A DNA stretch of 64,000 bases from Paulinella micropora (GCA_009731375.1 BJOX01000148.1:102037-166036), one strand, 5' to 3'. Positions 10,091-21,175 are shown, numbered from the stretch's first letter. Translations and numbers: made by a program. Notes: generated by a model from the sequence alone, not told the origin.

Positions 10091-11908
10091 TTAGTCGGTG
10101 ACACGAATGTAGCGAGCCCAGTATGCGTCCATGAGTGCTACTGCAGTTTTATCTCCCCACTTTTGTACTGTATCTATGATGCGATTGCATGTCAAGAGCA
10201 TGGACATATTATTCAACTGTAAGTTGAATGCAAGTTCACGAGCTTGAGTTGCAACGTCAGAGGTAGGTACGGTAGTTGGGTGTGACATGACAAACAGATT
10301 GCGAACTCGAGACATCATATACAAGGTTCGTGTTGGAGTGCCAGCGGCTGTAGATGAACGTAAGAGCCTCCTTTCCGACGACGTCGAAGATGCTTCACTA
10401 CTCGTTGTGGACGAAGATGAAGAAGTCGTCGTAGTCGTGGTCGTCGAAGTTGTAGTCGTCGTACTAGTTGATGAGCTAGACGATGAACTTGAAGAACTGG
10501 ACGATGAGCTCGAAGATGGACTCGAAGGTGAGGTCGATGATGAGCTCGACGATGGTGTCGAAGGTGTGCTCGCCGGAGCTGTATCCGAAGTTGTGGTTGA
10601 CGCAAAAGGTCCACCTCCACTTTCCGCAGCAGTAAGAGCTTCTCGAAAGGGTTCGTCTTCTGGAATAGAGAACATGGGGCGTAGCCTCAAAAGATTTCCT
10701 TGTAGCGTCATACCCAACGAGAGGTCAGTTGGTGACCGTGTAGGCGTCAGCATAGGAGGTGTCAAACTCGTTGCTCCCACTGAAGTTGTGGATGTCACAC
10801 TTGTGGGTCCTGGCAAAGTTGTGGGCTGTGTCGGGAATGTTGACGTTGTACCTCTGAAGGGGTCCAGTTGTGCGAATGATTCACCAAAAACAGGATCTGT
10901 CAAAGCCAGAGAACGACTTACCAATGGTTGTGCACGTCTTGCGAAAAATGATCTCAGTGGTGTGGGTGGTTCACGTTGTGGCAAGGGTGTAGCTCCGCTG
11001 GCCAGGCTTCCAGGGCGGGCGAACGGATCAGCTGGCGTGGCTGAAGGTGTTCGGCTACTGGGGGTTAGTGCTCTTGCACCATATGGCATCGCCGCTGGAG
11101 TGAAAGCAGGTGCTGGACTTGCTCCAGAAGGCGGTGTTGCAGTAGGCGAAGGGACTGCTGGTGTAGCGGGACCCGTCGATGGGTGACTTGGTGGGGCAGA
11201 TGCTGGTGGAATACTTCCAGGAGGCATTGCCTGTGTTGTACCAGTCGGTATCGGTGCTGGAGGAGTGCTAGTTGGTGCAGTGCTGGGTGGAGCAGCGCCG
11301 GGTGGGGGCGGCACGAAACCTGTAGGTACTCCAGGCACACCAGGGGCAGCAATCGAAACAGGCAAATAGTTTACGTATATTTCCAGAGGAATAATAGTAC
11401 ACAGCTGATTCCAGAGGATGATCTGTTGGGCTGCAGAGCCTGTGGGTCCCAGATAGTCCAGGTAGATGTCATTGGGCGTCACGTTGGGGTTACACATCAG
11501 CTTGAGGGCCGGAGTCGGTACCAGTGGTAGATGTAACAAATTTGTTTGTTTATCTTTTATTGCTTTGAGTAAGATGTTACGGTATTCACCAGAGTAAGTG
11601 GTGAAGATGTCTTCTTTGAACTGCGTAGACTGAGTCCAGGAGAGGTCCGTAGTAAGAGGAGTTGACTTTCCTTCTTCAACTTCTTTCTGAAACTTCTTCT
11701 CAGAAGGCAAGAGACCATGGTAGACGCCCAGGATGGTAAATGAATCCAGACATTTACGGGAAATTGGGGGAAAAGGTAATAGTAAGGGGGAAAAGGCAAT
11801 TGCTGGAAAAACTTTGAATTGATCGTTTGAAGTCATTTCTGAACGGAATCGAAAACTAGTTAGTGAAGTCGAAACGTCGTGCAGAGGAGAATCTAAGGAT
11901 TTGGTCAA
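10091..11908 (-). CDS. Retroelement gag-like protein, Pro/Ser/Thr-rich
   Basis: 605-codon frame at the 5' end of the left retroelement. About 190 N-terminal residues look globular (FKVFPAIAFSPLLLPFPP, NDIYLDYLGPTGSAAQQ), then come ~270 residues rich in Pro, Ala, Gly and Thr, a Ser/Thr run (10560-10395) and a helical C-terminal domain (ARELAFNLQLNNMSMLL). The right-hand copy has the same N-terminal domain, linker and helical C-terminal block in the same order. The region 10090-9887 reads on as gag in broken frames. No family match is recognised; gag is inferred from position. Confidence 0.5.
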   Translation of the reverse strand: MTKSLDSPLHDVSTSLTSFRFRSEMTSNDQFKVFPAIAFSPLLLPFPPISRKCLDSFTILGVYHGLLPSEKKFQKEVEEGKSTPLTTDLSWTQSTQFKEDIFTTYSGEYRNILLKAIKDKQTNLLHLPLVPTPALKLMCNPNVTPNDIYLDYLGPTGSAAQQIILWNQLCTIIPLEIYVNYLPVSIAAPGVPGVPTGFVPPPPGAAPPSTAPTSTPPAPIPTGTTQAMPPGSIPPASAPPSHPSTGPATPAVPSPTATPPSGASPAPAFTPAAMPYGARALTPSSRTPSATPADPFARPGSLASGATPLPQREPPTPLRSFFARRAQPLVSRSLALTDPVFGESFAQLDPFRGTTSTFPTQPTTLPGPTSVTSTTSVGATSLTPPMLTPTRSPTDLSLGMTLQGNLLRLRPMFSIPEDEPFREALTAAESGGGPFASTTTSDTAPASTPSTPSSSSSSTSPSSPSSSSSSSSSSSSSSSSTSTTTTTSTTTTTTTSSSSSTTSSEASSTSSERRLLRSSTAAGTPTRTLYMMSRVRNLFVMSHPTTVPTSDVATQARELAFNLQLNNMSMLLTCNRIIDTVQKWGDKTAVALMDAYWARYIRVTD

Positions 11909-12383
11909 AAATAGGAGGGTGACAACTATAGCGGTTTTGGCCGGTCGTTAAAGTGCTCAGTCTGATATGAACTACTCGGATTCTGATTGAGAAGAACTGT
12001 TGTGATTTTTCTAGTGACGGGCCCGCCCTCCTCCTCTTTCTACTCGGGCCGCGGGCGGCGCCATCACCCTGCTCGCGATTACGCACCGTCCTGCTCACCA
12101 TTGTCATCGACATAAGACCATATGTAGAGTGGCACTTATCAAAAATCAAATAAAGTTTTGAGAAGGAGTTAAATGATTTTATGTTTAGAAATATGTAGGG
12201 TATGTAATAAGAATATATATGAATATGTTGTTTGTCAAAAAATATATAGTAGTGTTGGAGCTACAGCTATTCTCTCAACCGACCAGTTATTTTAACTGTA
12301 CCGGACGGGCCTAGGGCTTTTCAGGCAGTTTTGAGGCACTTTCCCATTTTTGAACGCCTCTTAACGCAAATTTTTGCTGTACG
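11909..12383. other. Junction between left retroelement and PLV, no gene seen
   Basis: 475 bp where GC content drops from the retroelement to the AT-rich virus-like element; the change is around 12100. I see no open frame worth calling, no clear terminal repeat, and no target-site duplication. The PLV boundary lies somewhere here. Confidence 0.5.
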
Positions 12384-14437
12384 ATGAACAAGAACGGCAA
12401 GAGAGAACGTGAAGAACCAGAAGAAATTAGCATGGCAACGTCCCCTGTCAAAGCTGCTTACGGCAAGGACTTTTGGGACCTTAAGACGGTCGATGCCAGA
12501 AACATAATTTCTGGACATCCTAGAATTTCCCGTCCTGTGAAGCCTCCTGTGCCGCTCTTTAATTCTCATAAAGATGGTAGCGACCACGTTTTGCTTCCGT
12601 ATTCATACACACCAAAAACAAACAACTTGAAACTGCTTCAAAATGTAGAAATAGACGATTATTTGATTATGCGACCCGATGATGATACATTTTACAACAT
12701 CAAAATTCCCGAATATACAACTTTGAAACGATATCAACATATCACATTGGAAGAAATATACGAAATCATACTCAGCAAAATACCAAATGTAGAAATTGTT
12801 GAAAAAAAGCAGAGAATGTTTATTTTAAAAACCATAGGGACACGAATATGTATCATAAACGGAGAAGAAAATAACAGCGACAATTGCTATGTGGTATGGA
12901 GAAGAGATGGGTTATATTTCTATTGCCACGATAGTAATTGCGAGGGTAAAGGTATAAAAATTCACGAACTATCGCCCCCCGTCGTCCGTAATATCAACAC
13001 GATTGAAGATTTGCGACGACTTGCCGATGAATGTAATAATTTGGAAAAATTCACAGAGTTGATAGATACTGCTTTTGCTTGGATGAATAAATCATAGACT
13101 TTTGCTAACTTAGCAAAGCCGACCATAATTGAAGAATATGTTGATTCCAAAGGTAAGCAGGTGTTCCGCTACAAGACAGAATCAGCGATGGAATCATTCT
13201 TCAAAAACAAGAGAGTAAAGACCAATTTATCAAAGGAGGACTGGATAGCATTAGGCAAAAACCCCGCCACATTGAATGTTGTTGATTTGTATAAAATGTG
13301 GAACACACACCCGAAAAGACACGAAGTGAATGATGTAATCTTTGATCCAAAAGCATACTTTGATAACGACAAACAAGGGTTTTATAATTTGTTTAAGGGT
13401 TTTGAAATTCCAGCGGACACATTAGAAGACGTGAAATCATTCAAGGCAGAAGAAGAAAAAAATGAAGCATTCTTTCAGCATATCGTAAACAGATGGTGCG
13501 AGGGAAGGCAGGACATATATAAAAAGGTGCTTGATATGTTCGCGAGCATTTACCAGAAGCCATGGCAGAAACTACACTTATCATTAGTTTTGACAAGCAC
13601 TGAACGAGCAGGAAAGGGTATTATTCTTGAAATATTCAAAGACATAATAGGTGCCGATACTTCCAGCCGTCCGATGTTAAAGAAATATCAGGTGATTTCA
13701 ATGCCCAACTAGCAAAAGCAATTGTAGTATTTATGGACGAAATGGTCAGGGGTGGTTATAAAGAACGAGCGGGAACAATTAAGAAACTTGTATCAGAAAA
13801 CGCACTCACTCTTAAACAAAAATATTTACCAAATCTAACATTAGAAAATATGTTATTCTTGGTCCTTGCTTCAAACGAAGAATGGGTAGTGCCGGCGGGA
13901 ACCACAGAGCAACGATGGCTAGTCCTTGATGTTTCTGATGAATTAGCACTTATGAAACCAGACGAAAAGAGAAAAGTAATTACAGATATTAGGTTTATTG
14001 ACAGGCAACGACTGGCGAAGTTTCTCCTTGAAAGAGACCTCAGCGATTTTAATGACCGCGAAACGATTATTACAAAGGGACTGCGAGAACAAAAAGTGAA
14101 ATCCCTTTCAAAGTTAAGAAAGTGGTGGTTGGATTGCTTAAACTTGGGATATATTACAAAAGAGTTTCCAGAAATTCATTTTGGTAAAGAGGTTTCAAAA
14201 GAAGCGTTGTATGATGTGTATAAAGCAAACGCGAATGATCCGCACACTTTACGGGTCAGTTTCTGGACAAGTCTTAGAAAAATGATGCCAAATGTGGTAG
14301 AAAAGAAGAAAACAATAGACGAAGGTATAAGAATTAAATGCGTAGATTTACCAACCTTAGAAGAATGTAAAAATCAGTGGAAGGTTATTTATGGCGATAA
14401 TGAATGGACTTTTGACGACGACAATGATGATGAATAA
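12384..14437 (+). pseudogene. D5-like primase-superfamily 3 helicase
   Basis: One protein spread over 12384-13097, 13161-13712 and 13733-14437. The first part ends with a primase-type zinc module (YFYCHDSNCEGKG). The helicase part has a Walker A of the form STERAGKG (near 13600), a Walker B AIVVFMDEM (near 13725) and the sensor-like LVLASNEEW with TTEQRWLVLD downstream, as in SF3/D5 helicases. An in-frame TAG at 13095-13097 interrupts it with coherent sequence on both sides in the same frame, and a frameshift near 13680 separates Walker A from Walker B. It would prime and unwind the viral genome; no DNA polymerase is encoded in this element. Confidence 0.8.
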
Positions 14438-14479
14438 ATAATATAAAACGGATTTTTTTTTGTTATGCTTATATATAAC

Positions 14480-15158
14480 ATGTCAACCAAAAAAGATTAT
14501 TTGAGCCAAAATAGAAAAATGGACTCATTTAAGTAGCGATATAAAACTGCCAACAAGTAAATCGCTTAAAACTGATATCGTCGCATTTTATGAAAAATAC
14601 AGAACCGAACAAAATCAAGAAGTTAATGAGAAGAGTGATAATGTTGAAGTTTTATTGCCTTCTTCCGATATGATGAAAAAATTCTTTGATAATGAACCAA
14701 CAACAGAAGAACATACACCCTTTAAAGAAAGTGATTTGAAGAACTCCAACATAGTTGAAGATGCGACCTTCTGTCAGGAAACTGGTATTACCGAAATCAA
14801 GGCTAATGTAGGAGAAGCAAAAGAGGAAACCGCACCAACGAAGGAAAAGAAAACACCAATTAAAGAAAAGCGAAATCCGCCCGAGAACGGATATAGTTGC
14901 TATGAAATAATAACGGCACATTTGAAAGTATCAAAAGACCCGTTTAATTTCTTGTACATGAAAGTGGAAGACCGCACCATAATGCAGGAGGATATGAAGA
15001 AATGGCATGAGAGTAGATACGCACACATACCACCAGACCAACGCCCTATTCTTAAATATGGTAAGTTAGATTATAAGACATTTTTCCGCGATGTCTTATC
15101 TCAACACGAGGGCAAACTAACAACATTAAAAGATATGTATGATAGGTATCATATGTAA
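14480..15158 (+). pseudogene. SAP-like, Lys/Glu-rich protein
   Basis: Starts at the ATG at 14480, directly after a TATATATA stretch. After ~13 codons an indel near 14517 shifts the frame; the continuing frame has LPTSKSLKTDIVAFYEKY, which resembles the helix-extended-loop-helix of a SAP DNA-binding motif. A Lys/Glu/Thr-rich middle follows, then a more conserved-looking C-terminus (NGYSCYEIITAHLKVSKDPF, TFFRDVLSQHEGKL). Sits just after the helicase on the same strand. A DNA-binding role is inferred from the SAP-like motif only. Confidence 0.5.
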
Positions 15159-15775
15159 TCGGCGGTTAGTGCTATGTCTCTCATCACATCAATATTAAAA
15201 TATGATGGTTTGCAGGACACATAATCCGCAGATGCTGTTTTATAATATACTTCCAATGTTGTTGGAGCATCTGTCGCATATGTCAATAAAACCTCATCCG
15301 TTGTATTTCCAGAAATTCGTATTGTTGTATTATTGGTGGTGTCCGCGGGATTTGGACAAGTCATTAACCATATCATTTTCATTTGGACTCCGTATCTTTG
15401 AATTAGCCACACACAATCAAAAGAGTTATACTCAATGGCGGTTGTATAATTAGCACTTCGCTGTAAAAGTCATCAACATTTGTTCCGTCCGTTTTATGAA
15501 ACCAGAACTGGAAAGTTCCTATTCCGGTTGGAGCAGGCAAATTCAAAGACCCGCGAAAAGTAACTTTAATGAAATAACCATATCCTAAATTAGATATTGT
15601 TTTGCTACCATATCCGCCCGTGCAAAGTGTGGTGAATGTGGAACTTTCCATCCACGACCTAAGGTCAAGACCAACGTAAGCATTTGAATGTTTCTCGTCA
15701 ATGTTGGAGTAGCAGTAACGGCAATAGTTTAGTATCTATTGACTGCTGTTCTTGTGATCGGCCGAATATATTCAT
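15149..15775 (-). pseudogene. Putative virion protein (MNIFGRS N-terminus)
   Basis: Minus-strand gene starting at the ATG at 15775, with pieces in three frames: MNIFGRSQEQQS, then WMESSTFTTLCTGGYGSK (ends 15403), then the frame ending at 15149. The content is Gly/Thr/aromatic-rich beta-type sequence. Its first residues resemble the MNLFGQS start of the larger protein at 29479-30709, suggesting a shared N-terminal signal for virion incorporation or processing. It is divergent from the fibre gene with a 47-bp AT-rich gap between the start codons. Function unknown. Confidence 0.45.
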
Positions 15776-15822
15776 ATTTTTTAAACTATATATTCCACTA
15801 TATAAAATAATACAATTAAAAT
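15776..15822. promoter_or_regulatory. Divergent promoter region
   Basis: 47-bp AT-rich gap between the start codons of the minus-strand virion protein and the plus-strand fibre gene. It contains CTATATATTCC and CTATATAAAATAATA, TATA-like boxes similar to those before other genes of this element. Confidence 0.4.
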
Positions 15823-18800
15823 ATGAACCATTTAGGCAATCCGTGGTCTTATCATTTTTACGGATCCGTTATAGTGGACGAGGATTTAGAAATTGATGGA
15901 GTATTATATGGCGATCATATTGAAGCAAACTCAATACAAGCAAGGACGGATGATATAACAATATCTTCAAGAAATAACAATTCTTCTTTGTTGATATCTG
16001 ATACAGGCTATGTATCAATTAATAGCGAATACGATTTACCATTAGCGGACGGCAAGGCGAACCAAGTATTAAAAACGGATGGGTTTGGCAATACTTCATT
16101 TGCTACATTAACTTCAAGTTTTATAAGCGACTTTGAACTTGATAAATTAACTGATGTAGCCATAACCGCACCAATAGCCACTAATAGTTATCTAACATAT
16201 AATTCAATAAACTGGGTAAATAAAACATTTCCGATAAATGTTGATGAATTCGGCAATATTAGTATGGGAAGGAAGAATATAACAGGAGTTAATTTGCTAA
16301 ATACCAAAGATGTTGATGAATGGATATTTGAGCATAATGATAATAATAATAAAGTGTCAGCAGGTGGAAGTATAGACAGCCACAGCGATGTGACAATAAC
16401 AGGCTTCCCAGCAGATAATCAACTGCTTATTTATAGCACAGGACAATGGAGAAATACGACTTCACCCTTTCTGAGATTAGACGGCACAGCCAGTATGACG
16501 GGAGGAATAAATATGAACAACCAAAACATTACAAATGTAAATCAACTAAATGGTAGGGCTATCGCAACTTGGTTATCAGAGCACGACTCCAACAACGCGA
16601 AAGTGTCTGCAAGTGGAAGTATTGATACACATGGTGATGTGATTATAACAACAGCAACAGATAATCAACTGCTTATTTATAGCACAGGACAATGGCGAAA
16701 TTTTGCATCGCCATTTCTTAGATTAGACGGCACAGCCAGTATGACAGGAGCATTAAATATGGGTGGTTATGCTATTTCAGGGGCTTCTACATATAATGGA
16801 ATTAATCTCACCACTCTTGCAGTTGATGGTTCGGTGGTTAAACTAACAGGAGACCAAACCATAGCAGGAACCAAAACATTCAGCAACATAATAAATGCTA
16901 GTGCGGGTATTGATATGAAAAGCCAAAGCATAACAAATGTTAATTTGGTTGATGGTGTGGATGTTTCTGTCCTTGATACTTCGGTGGTTAAACTAACAGG
17001 AGACCAAACCATAGGAAATAAAAAATTTACATCAACTTTAGAAGTAAGTGGTTCATCCAATCCTACTACTTTTGACGGCATCGGCATGGCATTTGATACA
17101 AAAATAGGAATGATAGCAGCACCAAAAACAGCAACAGCGACTTAGTATCCGATACAAATAACTGGTTCATATGTAGAATTATATTCAGGTAATACTTTAA
17201 TTATAACTGCAACTGGAACAACATTAAGTTTGAACAACAACAGAATAACAAACTTAGCCAACCCTTCCGCTTCAACAGTTGATACAAAAGACTGGCAAAA
17301 TGTGAAACTAACAGGAAACAAAACCATAGCAGGAATTAAGACATATAGCAGTGGTGTTGAAATTACTGGAAATTCAATCAATTCAACAACAAAGGGCACA
17401 TTCATCGTTTTTAATTCTGCCAGTAGTATCGGGTCAATTGCTAGTTTGAATATGAAAACAAATACGTATTATAATTTTGAAATTTCTGCGAAAAAAATAA
17501 GTTTTATTATTGATGGAACGATTGTTTCGTGGTTTAATGCTACTGGCTTAGATTGTAATAATAGCCGGATTGTTAATCTAGGAGCACCACAAAATGCGAA
17601 TGAAGCGGTAAATAGGCAATATCTGGATGACAATTGTGTGAAACTAACAGGAGACCAAACAATAACAGGAATTAAAACATTCAACGGGACGAGCACTACA
17701 ATAAAATATCTAACTTTAACACAAACGGCTGATTTTAATAATCAAGTTATCATTAATGGTGGAAATATAACATATAATGGGGCGAGGATATTAAACCAAA
17801 ATGGAGGAGATATATTCTTTTCACAGACATCAGGTGATTATCAATATTTCTTATTTACTCTAAATACTGCTACAAGTGGAACCGCGAACCAAAGAGGTTA
17901 TGTATTCACGAATGTAGCATTTGATTTAAAAGGAGCAGGTCTTTATATTTCAAAACTTTTGGATAATAAAAGTGCTTCATCTGACATTGTCCGTTTTAAC
18001 AATGCTGGGGGTATGCGATTTTATGGGGACTTAGATATGAACTCAAACAACATAACAAGTGCTGGAACAATAACGGGAACATCAATTACTTCAACTGCAG
18101 GCATGACTACAACAACATTAACGGCAAGCGATAAAATAACAACAGCAACAGGCAAACCAATAATCATAGGAAACACAGCAAAAGGAATAGGTACAACAGC
18201 GGGTTTAGAATTGTATGGGACTTTTAATAATAATACTGCTGGAGCACATATACAAGCGATTGCAACAGAAGACATATATCCTACATTTGGACTGTTTAAT
18301 TTAGGACATAATAGCATAAATATGGGTTTTGATGCTTATTTAGATGGCGCGGGATGGAAATCAAGTTATGCGAGTTCAAACTTTTAATTAATAAATTTTC
18401 CAACAAACTTAGATTTTTGTATGATAGTGGGAAAAGTGTTGGGACTGCTGTTCCTTGGTCTGTGGCTCTTGAACTTGATACAGCAGGCTTATTAACAACA
18501 AAGGCAATAACGGCGAGCGGATTAATAACGGCGAATGCGGGAATTACATATTCTGGGTTGCTAACGACCACAACTAATAATGGAGCGAAAATAGGAATTC
18601 AAGGACAAACAGACGGGACGAATGCGAGAGGAATATTTGTATGGGATACTGCTGATTCAGCATGGGGGATTTATATGTCTCAGTCTGGAGCAAATAAAGC
18701 ATTAAATGGAGGAACGGCACCAGCAGGAAGAGTAGGCGGAGGATTAACTTCTTATGCTTTTAGATTTAGAGTGAATAATTCTTCAACGATGGGAGAATAG

Positions 18801-19330
18801 TTCAAATACTGCTTTAATGTCTTTGAAAGCAAGCGATGGACAATTATGGGTATTGTCTAATCCAATTCAATATTCAGACAGGAGAAAAAAGAAGATATAA
18901 AGGAATGCTTAGGCTTAGATTTTATTAATAAGTTAAATCCAGTCTGCTATCGTATGATTGATGATTAAAAAAATGTAGGACTGGCTTAATAGCACAGGAA
19001 TTAGAAGAAATACTAACAGAAATGAATATGCTAGATTTTGGCGGTTTTATAAAAGAAACAATTATGGTTCCGTGTCCAACGCAAAGAAAAGAATGCGAAT
19101 TGAAGGCTGTGAGCGTTAATCCAGAAGATGTTAAATGTGTTGATAGTGGTGATGTCGGTTATGGTATAGGTTATTCCGAGTTTATCGCCCCGTTAACTAA
19201 GGCCACACAAGAGTTATCGGAAAAGGTAGTTAATTTAGAAGAAGGAAATAATAATCTCATGCTTATTATAGAAGATCTATCTAATCAACTTTCTGAAATA
19301 CGTGCGAAAGTATTTTCAAATGCCCCCTAG
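15823..19330 (+). pseudogene. Fibre/spike protein with repeats and S74 chaperone domain
   Basis: One long fibre read across frames 15823-17145, 17230-18387, 18354-18800 and on to 19330. The N-terminal half has ~80-residue repeats built on RLDGTASMTGG...NITNVNQLNGR...DNQLLIYSTGQWRN (units near 16482 and 16722), then VKLTGDQTI-AGTKTF repeats. The C-terminus has an S74-type intramolecular chaperone: SDRR near 18875, then INKLNPVCYRMI. In phage and viral spikes this domain aids trimer folding and cleaves itself off. Frameshifts occur near 17140, 18390, 18800 and 18880. Likely the receptor-binding fibre. Homologous to 40034-43844. Confidence 0.72.
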
Positions 19331-19658
19331 ATTACACCCACCGCCACCCATCATTGATTTGGCGGATGGCGAACTAACACCCGAATTAAAGTCTCGTGTT
19401 ATCTCCGCGGAACTAAAACAACAAGAAAAAAAAGCCGAACACGAAATTAACGACGAATGGCGATGTTGTTGTTTCAAAGAAAGGACAGATGCGAGATTAA
19501 TCAAATATTCAACTCAAATAGCAATATTGGTTGGTGTTGTAATCCTTTGTATTGTTAGATTAAGCGATCCGTCAATTAGTTGTGCAAATTCTAATACCTA
19601 TGTCTCTATTCTTTCATTGTGCCTTGGAATAATCTGCCTGTCGCCAAAGTTAAATTAA
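19320..19658 (+). CDS. Two-TM protein following the fibre
   Basis: 112-codon gene whose ATG overlaps the TAG of the fibre gene (aaATGCCCCCTAG), so the two are probably translated together. N-terminus MPPRLHPPPPIIDL, then a charged helix, a Cys cluster (WRCCCFKERTDARLIKY), and two hydrophobic segments (IAILVGVVILCIVRL and YVSILSLCLGIICL). The homologue at 43834-44175 has the same start overlap and the same order. Likely a membrane protein of the virion or infected cell; the constant pairing with the fibre suggests that it anchors or exports it, which is inference. Confidence 0.65.
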   Translation: MPPRLHPPPPIIDLADGELTPELKSRVISAELKQQEKKAEHEINDEWRCCCFKERTDARLIKYSTQIAILVGVVILCIVRLSDPSISCANSNTYVSILSLCLGIICLSPKLN

Positions 19659-20383
19659 ATACCGAAAGCAGATAAACCAAGCATATTGTCAGAATGAATT
19701 TGACTTTCAAGATGTTTATAAATACTACCTTTTCTAATATTTCTCCCACACGAACATTCAATCATTGATGAATTTCGCAATCTATTTTTTTCAAAAAGAG
19801 TTTGCTTATTTTTTTCATAATATTCCTTTTGCTTTTCTGTTATGTATTCTTTATTTTCTTCTCTCCGTATTTTGTCAATGTGTTTAAAATAATCCTTATT
19901 CTCTTCTTTATATTTTTTCTTATATTCTGCTGCATATTCTTTATTTTTTTCATACCATTCCTTATTTTTTCTTGCTAAGTATTCTTTATTTGCTTCTCTA
20001 TATGCTTTAAATCTTTGCGAAACCTTTTCTTTGTTGTCTTTATTCCATTCAACTGGAGTCCTACCAGCAATTATTTTATTAACACAATCACTATTTCTAA
20101 TCCATTCACCTTCTTTACGAAGTAATTGATTTACATTATCACATGGGTAGTCTTCAAGTAATTCAATGTAATCATCCCCATATTTTAATATTTCAAAACT
20201 TGAATATGTTCCTTTTTTGCCAGACATATATTCTCTATAACTTTGCCTGTGTCTTCCAAGTCGTTGAGCCAATGTTTGTGTAGTTGAACCAATATATATT
20301 TGGTCTGTCTGATGTGACCTAATCGCATAAATTTTACCTTTCTTACAATCTCCAACTCGTGAAATATTGTTTGTTATTCTTTG
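19655..20383 (-). CDS. GIY-YIG endonuclease-like protein with charged repeats
   Basis: N-terminal GIY-YIG module (GKIYAIRSHQTDQIYIGST) followed by SFEILKYGDDYIELLEDYPC, then five or more imperfect ~12-residue KEYREANKEYL-type repeats, and a C-terminal CSCG...H...H cluster that could bind zinc, ending LGLSAFGI. There is no in-frame ATG upstream of the GIY-YIG motif; an ATG at 20400 is in another frame, so an N-terminal frameshift is likely. It overlaps the end of the two-TM gene by four bases in convergent orientation. The other element lacks it at this spot, so it looks like an insertion. Confidence 0.68.
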   Translation of the reverse strand, partial: QRITNNISRVGDCKKGKIYAIRSHQTDQIYIGSTTQTLAQRLGRHRQSYREYMSGKKGTYSSFEILKYGDDYIELLEDYPCDNVNQLLRKEGEWIRNSDCVNKIIAGRTPVEWNKDNKEKVSQRFKAYREANKEYLARKNKEWYEKNKEYAAEYKKKYKEENKDYFKHIDKIRREENKEYITEKQKEYYEKNKQTLFEKNRLRNSSMIECSCGRNIRKGSIYKHLESQIHSDNMLGLSAFGI

Positions 20384-20405
20384 TTATTATTATATATCAT
20401 TATGT

Positions 20406-20660
20406 TTAAATAGAATTACATTCATATATATGTGTCCTGTACCAAGACGAACTATCGCCAGCACACATTAAGGGCAGTGTCTCATCAAAACTACGACACA
20501 CATTATTTCCGTTATTTATAAAAACACATTTAAATTTAGTTTCAATACCTTTCCTTATACAATAAGCACACGATTCATTCTTTTTTTCTGAGTATCGCGA
20601 GTAAAAGTCGCAGGCAGTCCGTGAAATAGCAGAGCACACAAATAACAATATTAATAACAT
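20406..20660 (-). CDS. Small Cys-rich secreted protein
   Basis: 84 residues: a hydrophobic signal-peptide-like start (MLLILLFVCSAIS) and then RTACDFYSRYSEKKNESCAY with seven Cys in the mature part (C-x13-C-x2-C pattern, then CVFINNG, CRSFDE, CAGD, YEC). The homologue at 44161-44430 keeps the Cys pattern and ~70% of residues, with strong nucleotide similarity too. The spacing resembles a PSI-type disulfide knot, but I am not confident of that. Probably secreted or virion-surface; function unknown. Confidence 0.65.
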   Translation of the reverse strand: MLLILLFVCSAISRTACDFYSRYSEKKNESCAYCIRKGIETKFKCVFINNGNNVCRSFDETLPLMCAGDSSSWYRTHIYECNSI

Positions 20661-20679
20661 ATATTATAATATTCATAAT

Positions 20680-21175
20680 TTACCAAAGCAAGTGATAAGC
20701 CCAATATGCGGGTTGATTTTTATTTAAATACGCGGGCTTTCCATCCTTTGTTTTAATTGCTTGATGCCTAGCACGATAACTTTCCCGTCTGTCTTCGTCT
20801 TGATGTTTGGTATAATCTGAATAACCAGATGCGCCGAAGTTGATGCGACGGCCGTTATAGATTACATAATACTTTTTTCCTTTTGCTTTACTTTCGCCGA
20901 AGTCAGTCGCACCTAATGATAGTGCTTTTTTCTCTTAACCCCATCATATACTTAACTCCCGATTTGCCTTCTTCTCTAATTATATTATTATAAATTGCTT
21001 CTCGTTGCTTATCTGATAGCGGTAAGCGATAAAGTATATTTTCAGGTTTTCTAAAAATATTGGGGTTTCTATTCACTAAGTTCTGAGTGATGCGGATTTG
21101 GTCAATTTCCTTCCCTAGCCGTTCTAGTTCCTCCAGTTGTTCCTCGTCTTTGCTTTTTTCCTTTTTATTTTCCAT
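20680..21175 (-). pseudogene. DUF5754-type protein
   Basis: Starts MENKKEKSKDEEQ; the first frame runs to about 20935, where an A-run indel moves the coding sequence to another frame ending at TAA 20680. The C-terminal part reads KKYYVIYNGRRINFGASGYSDYT, then RRESYRARH, and ends AYHLLW. That KYYV...INFGAxGYSDYT...YxxRH...W signature is the DUF5754 family common in PLVs and large DNA viruses. A homologue is at 38121-38359. Divergent from the next gene with only 23 bp between starts. Function unknown. Confidence 0.62.

Larger units (their letters stand above)
1..11908 (-). mobile_element. Degenerate Ty3/gypsy-like retroelement, left copy
   Basis: GC-rich block whose minus-strand frames read, in order, gag-like proteins, zinc knuckle, aspartic protease, a large Ser-rich protein, reverse transcriptase, RNase H and integrase. 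That PR-RT-RH-IN order is the Ty3/gypsy order. Frames change repeatedly (near 7000, 6060, 2120 and 1220) and there is a TAG at 2928-2930 inside the RT region, so the copy is decayed or error-laden. The integrase is cut by the window start and I did not identify LTRs. A second copy of the same family lies at 59190-64000 on the plus strand, so the two copies point away from each other across the virus-like elements. Confidence 0.8.

Noticed and set aside
10287-11186. Plus-strand 299-codon ORF rich in Val/Glu/Asp
   Set aside because: Antisense shadow of the Ser/Thr-rich gag linker; composition mirrors the codons on the other strand.
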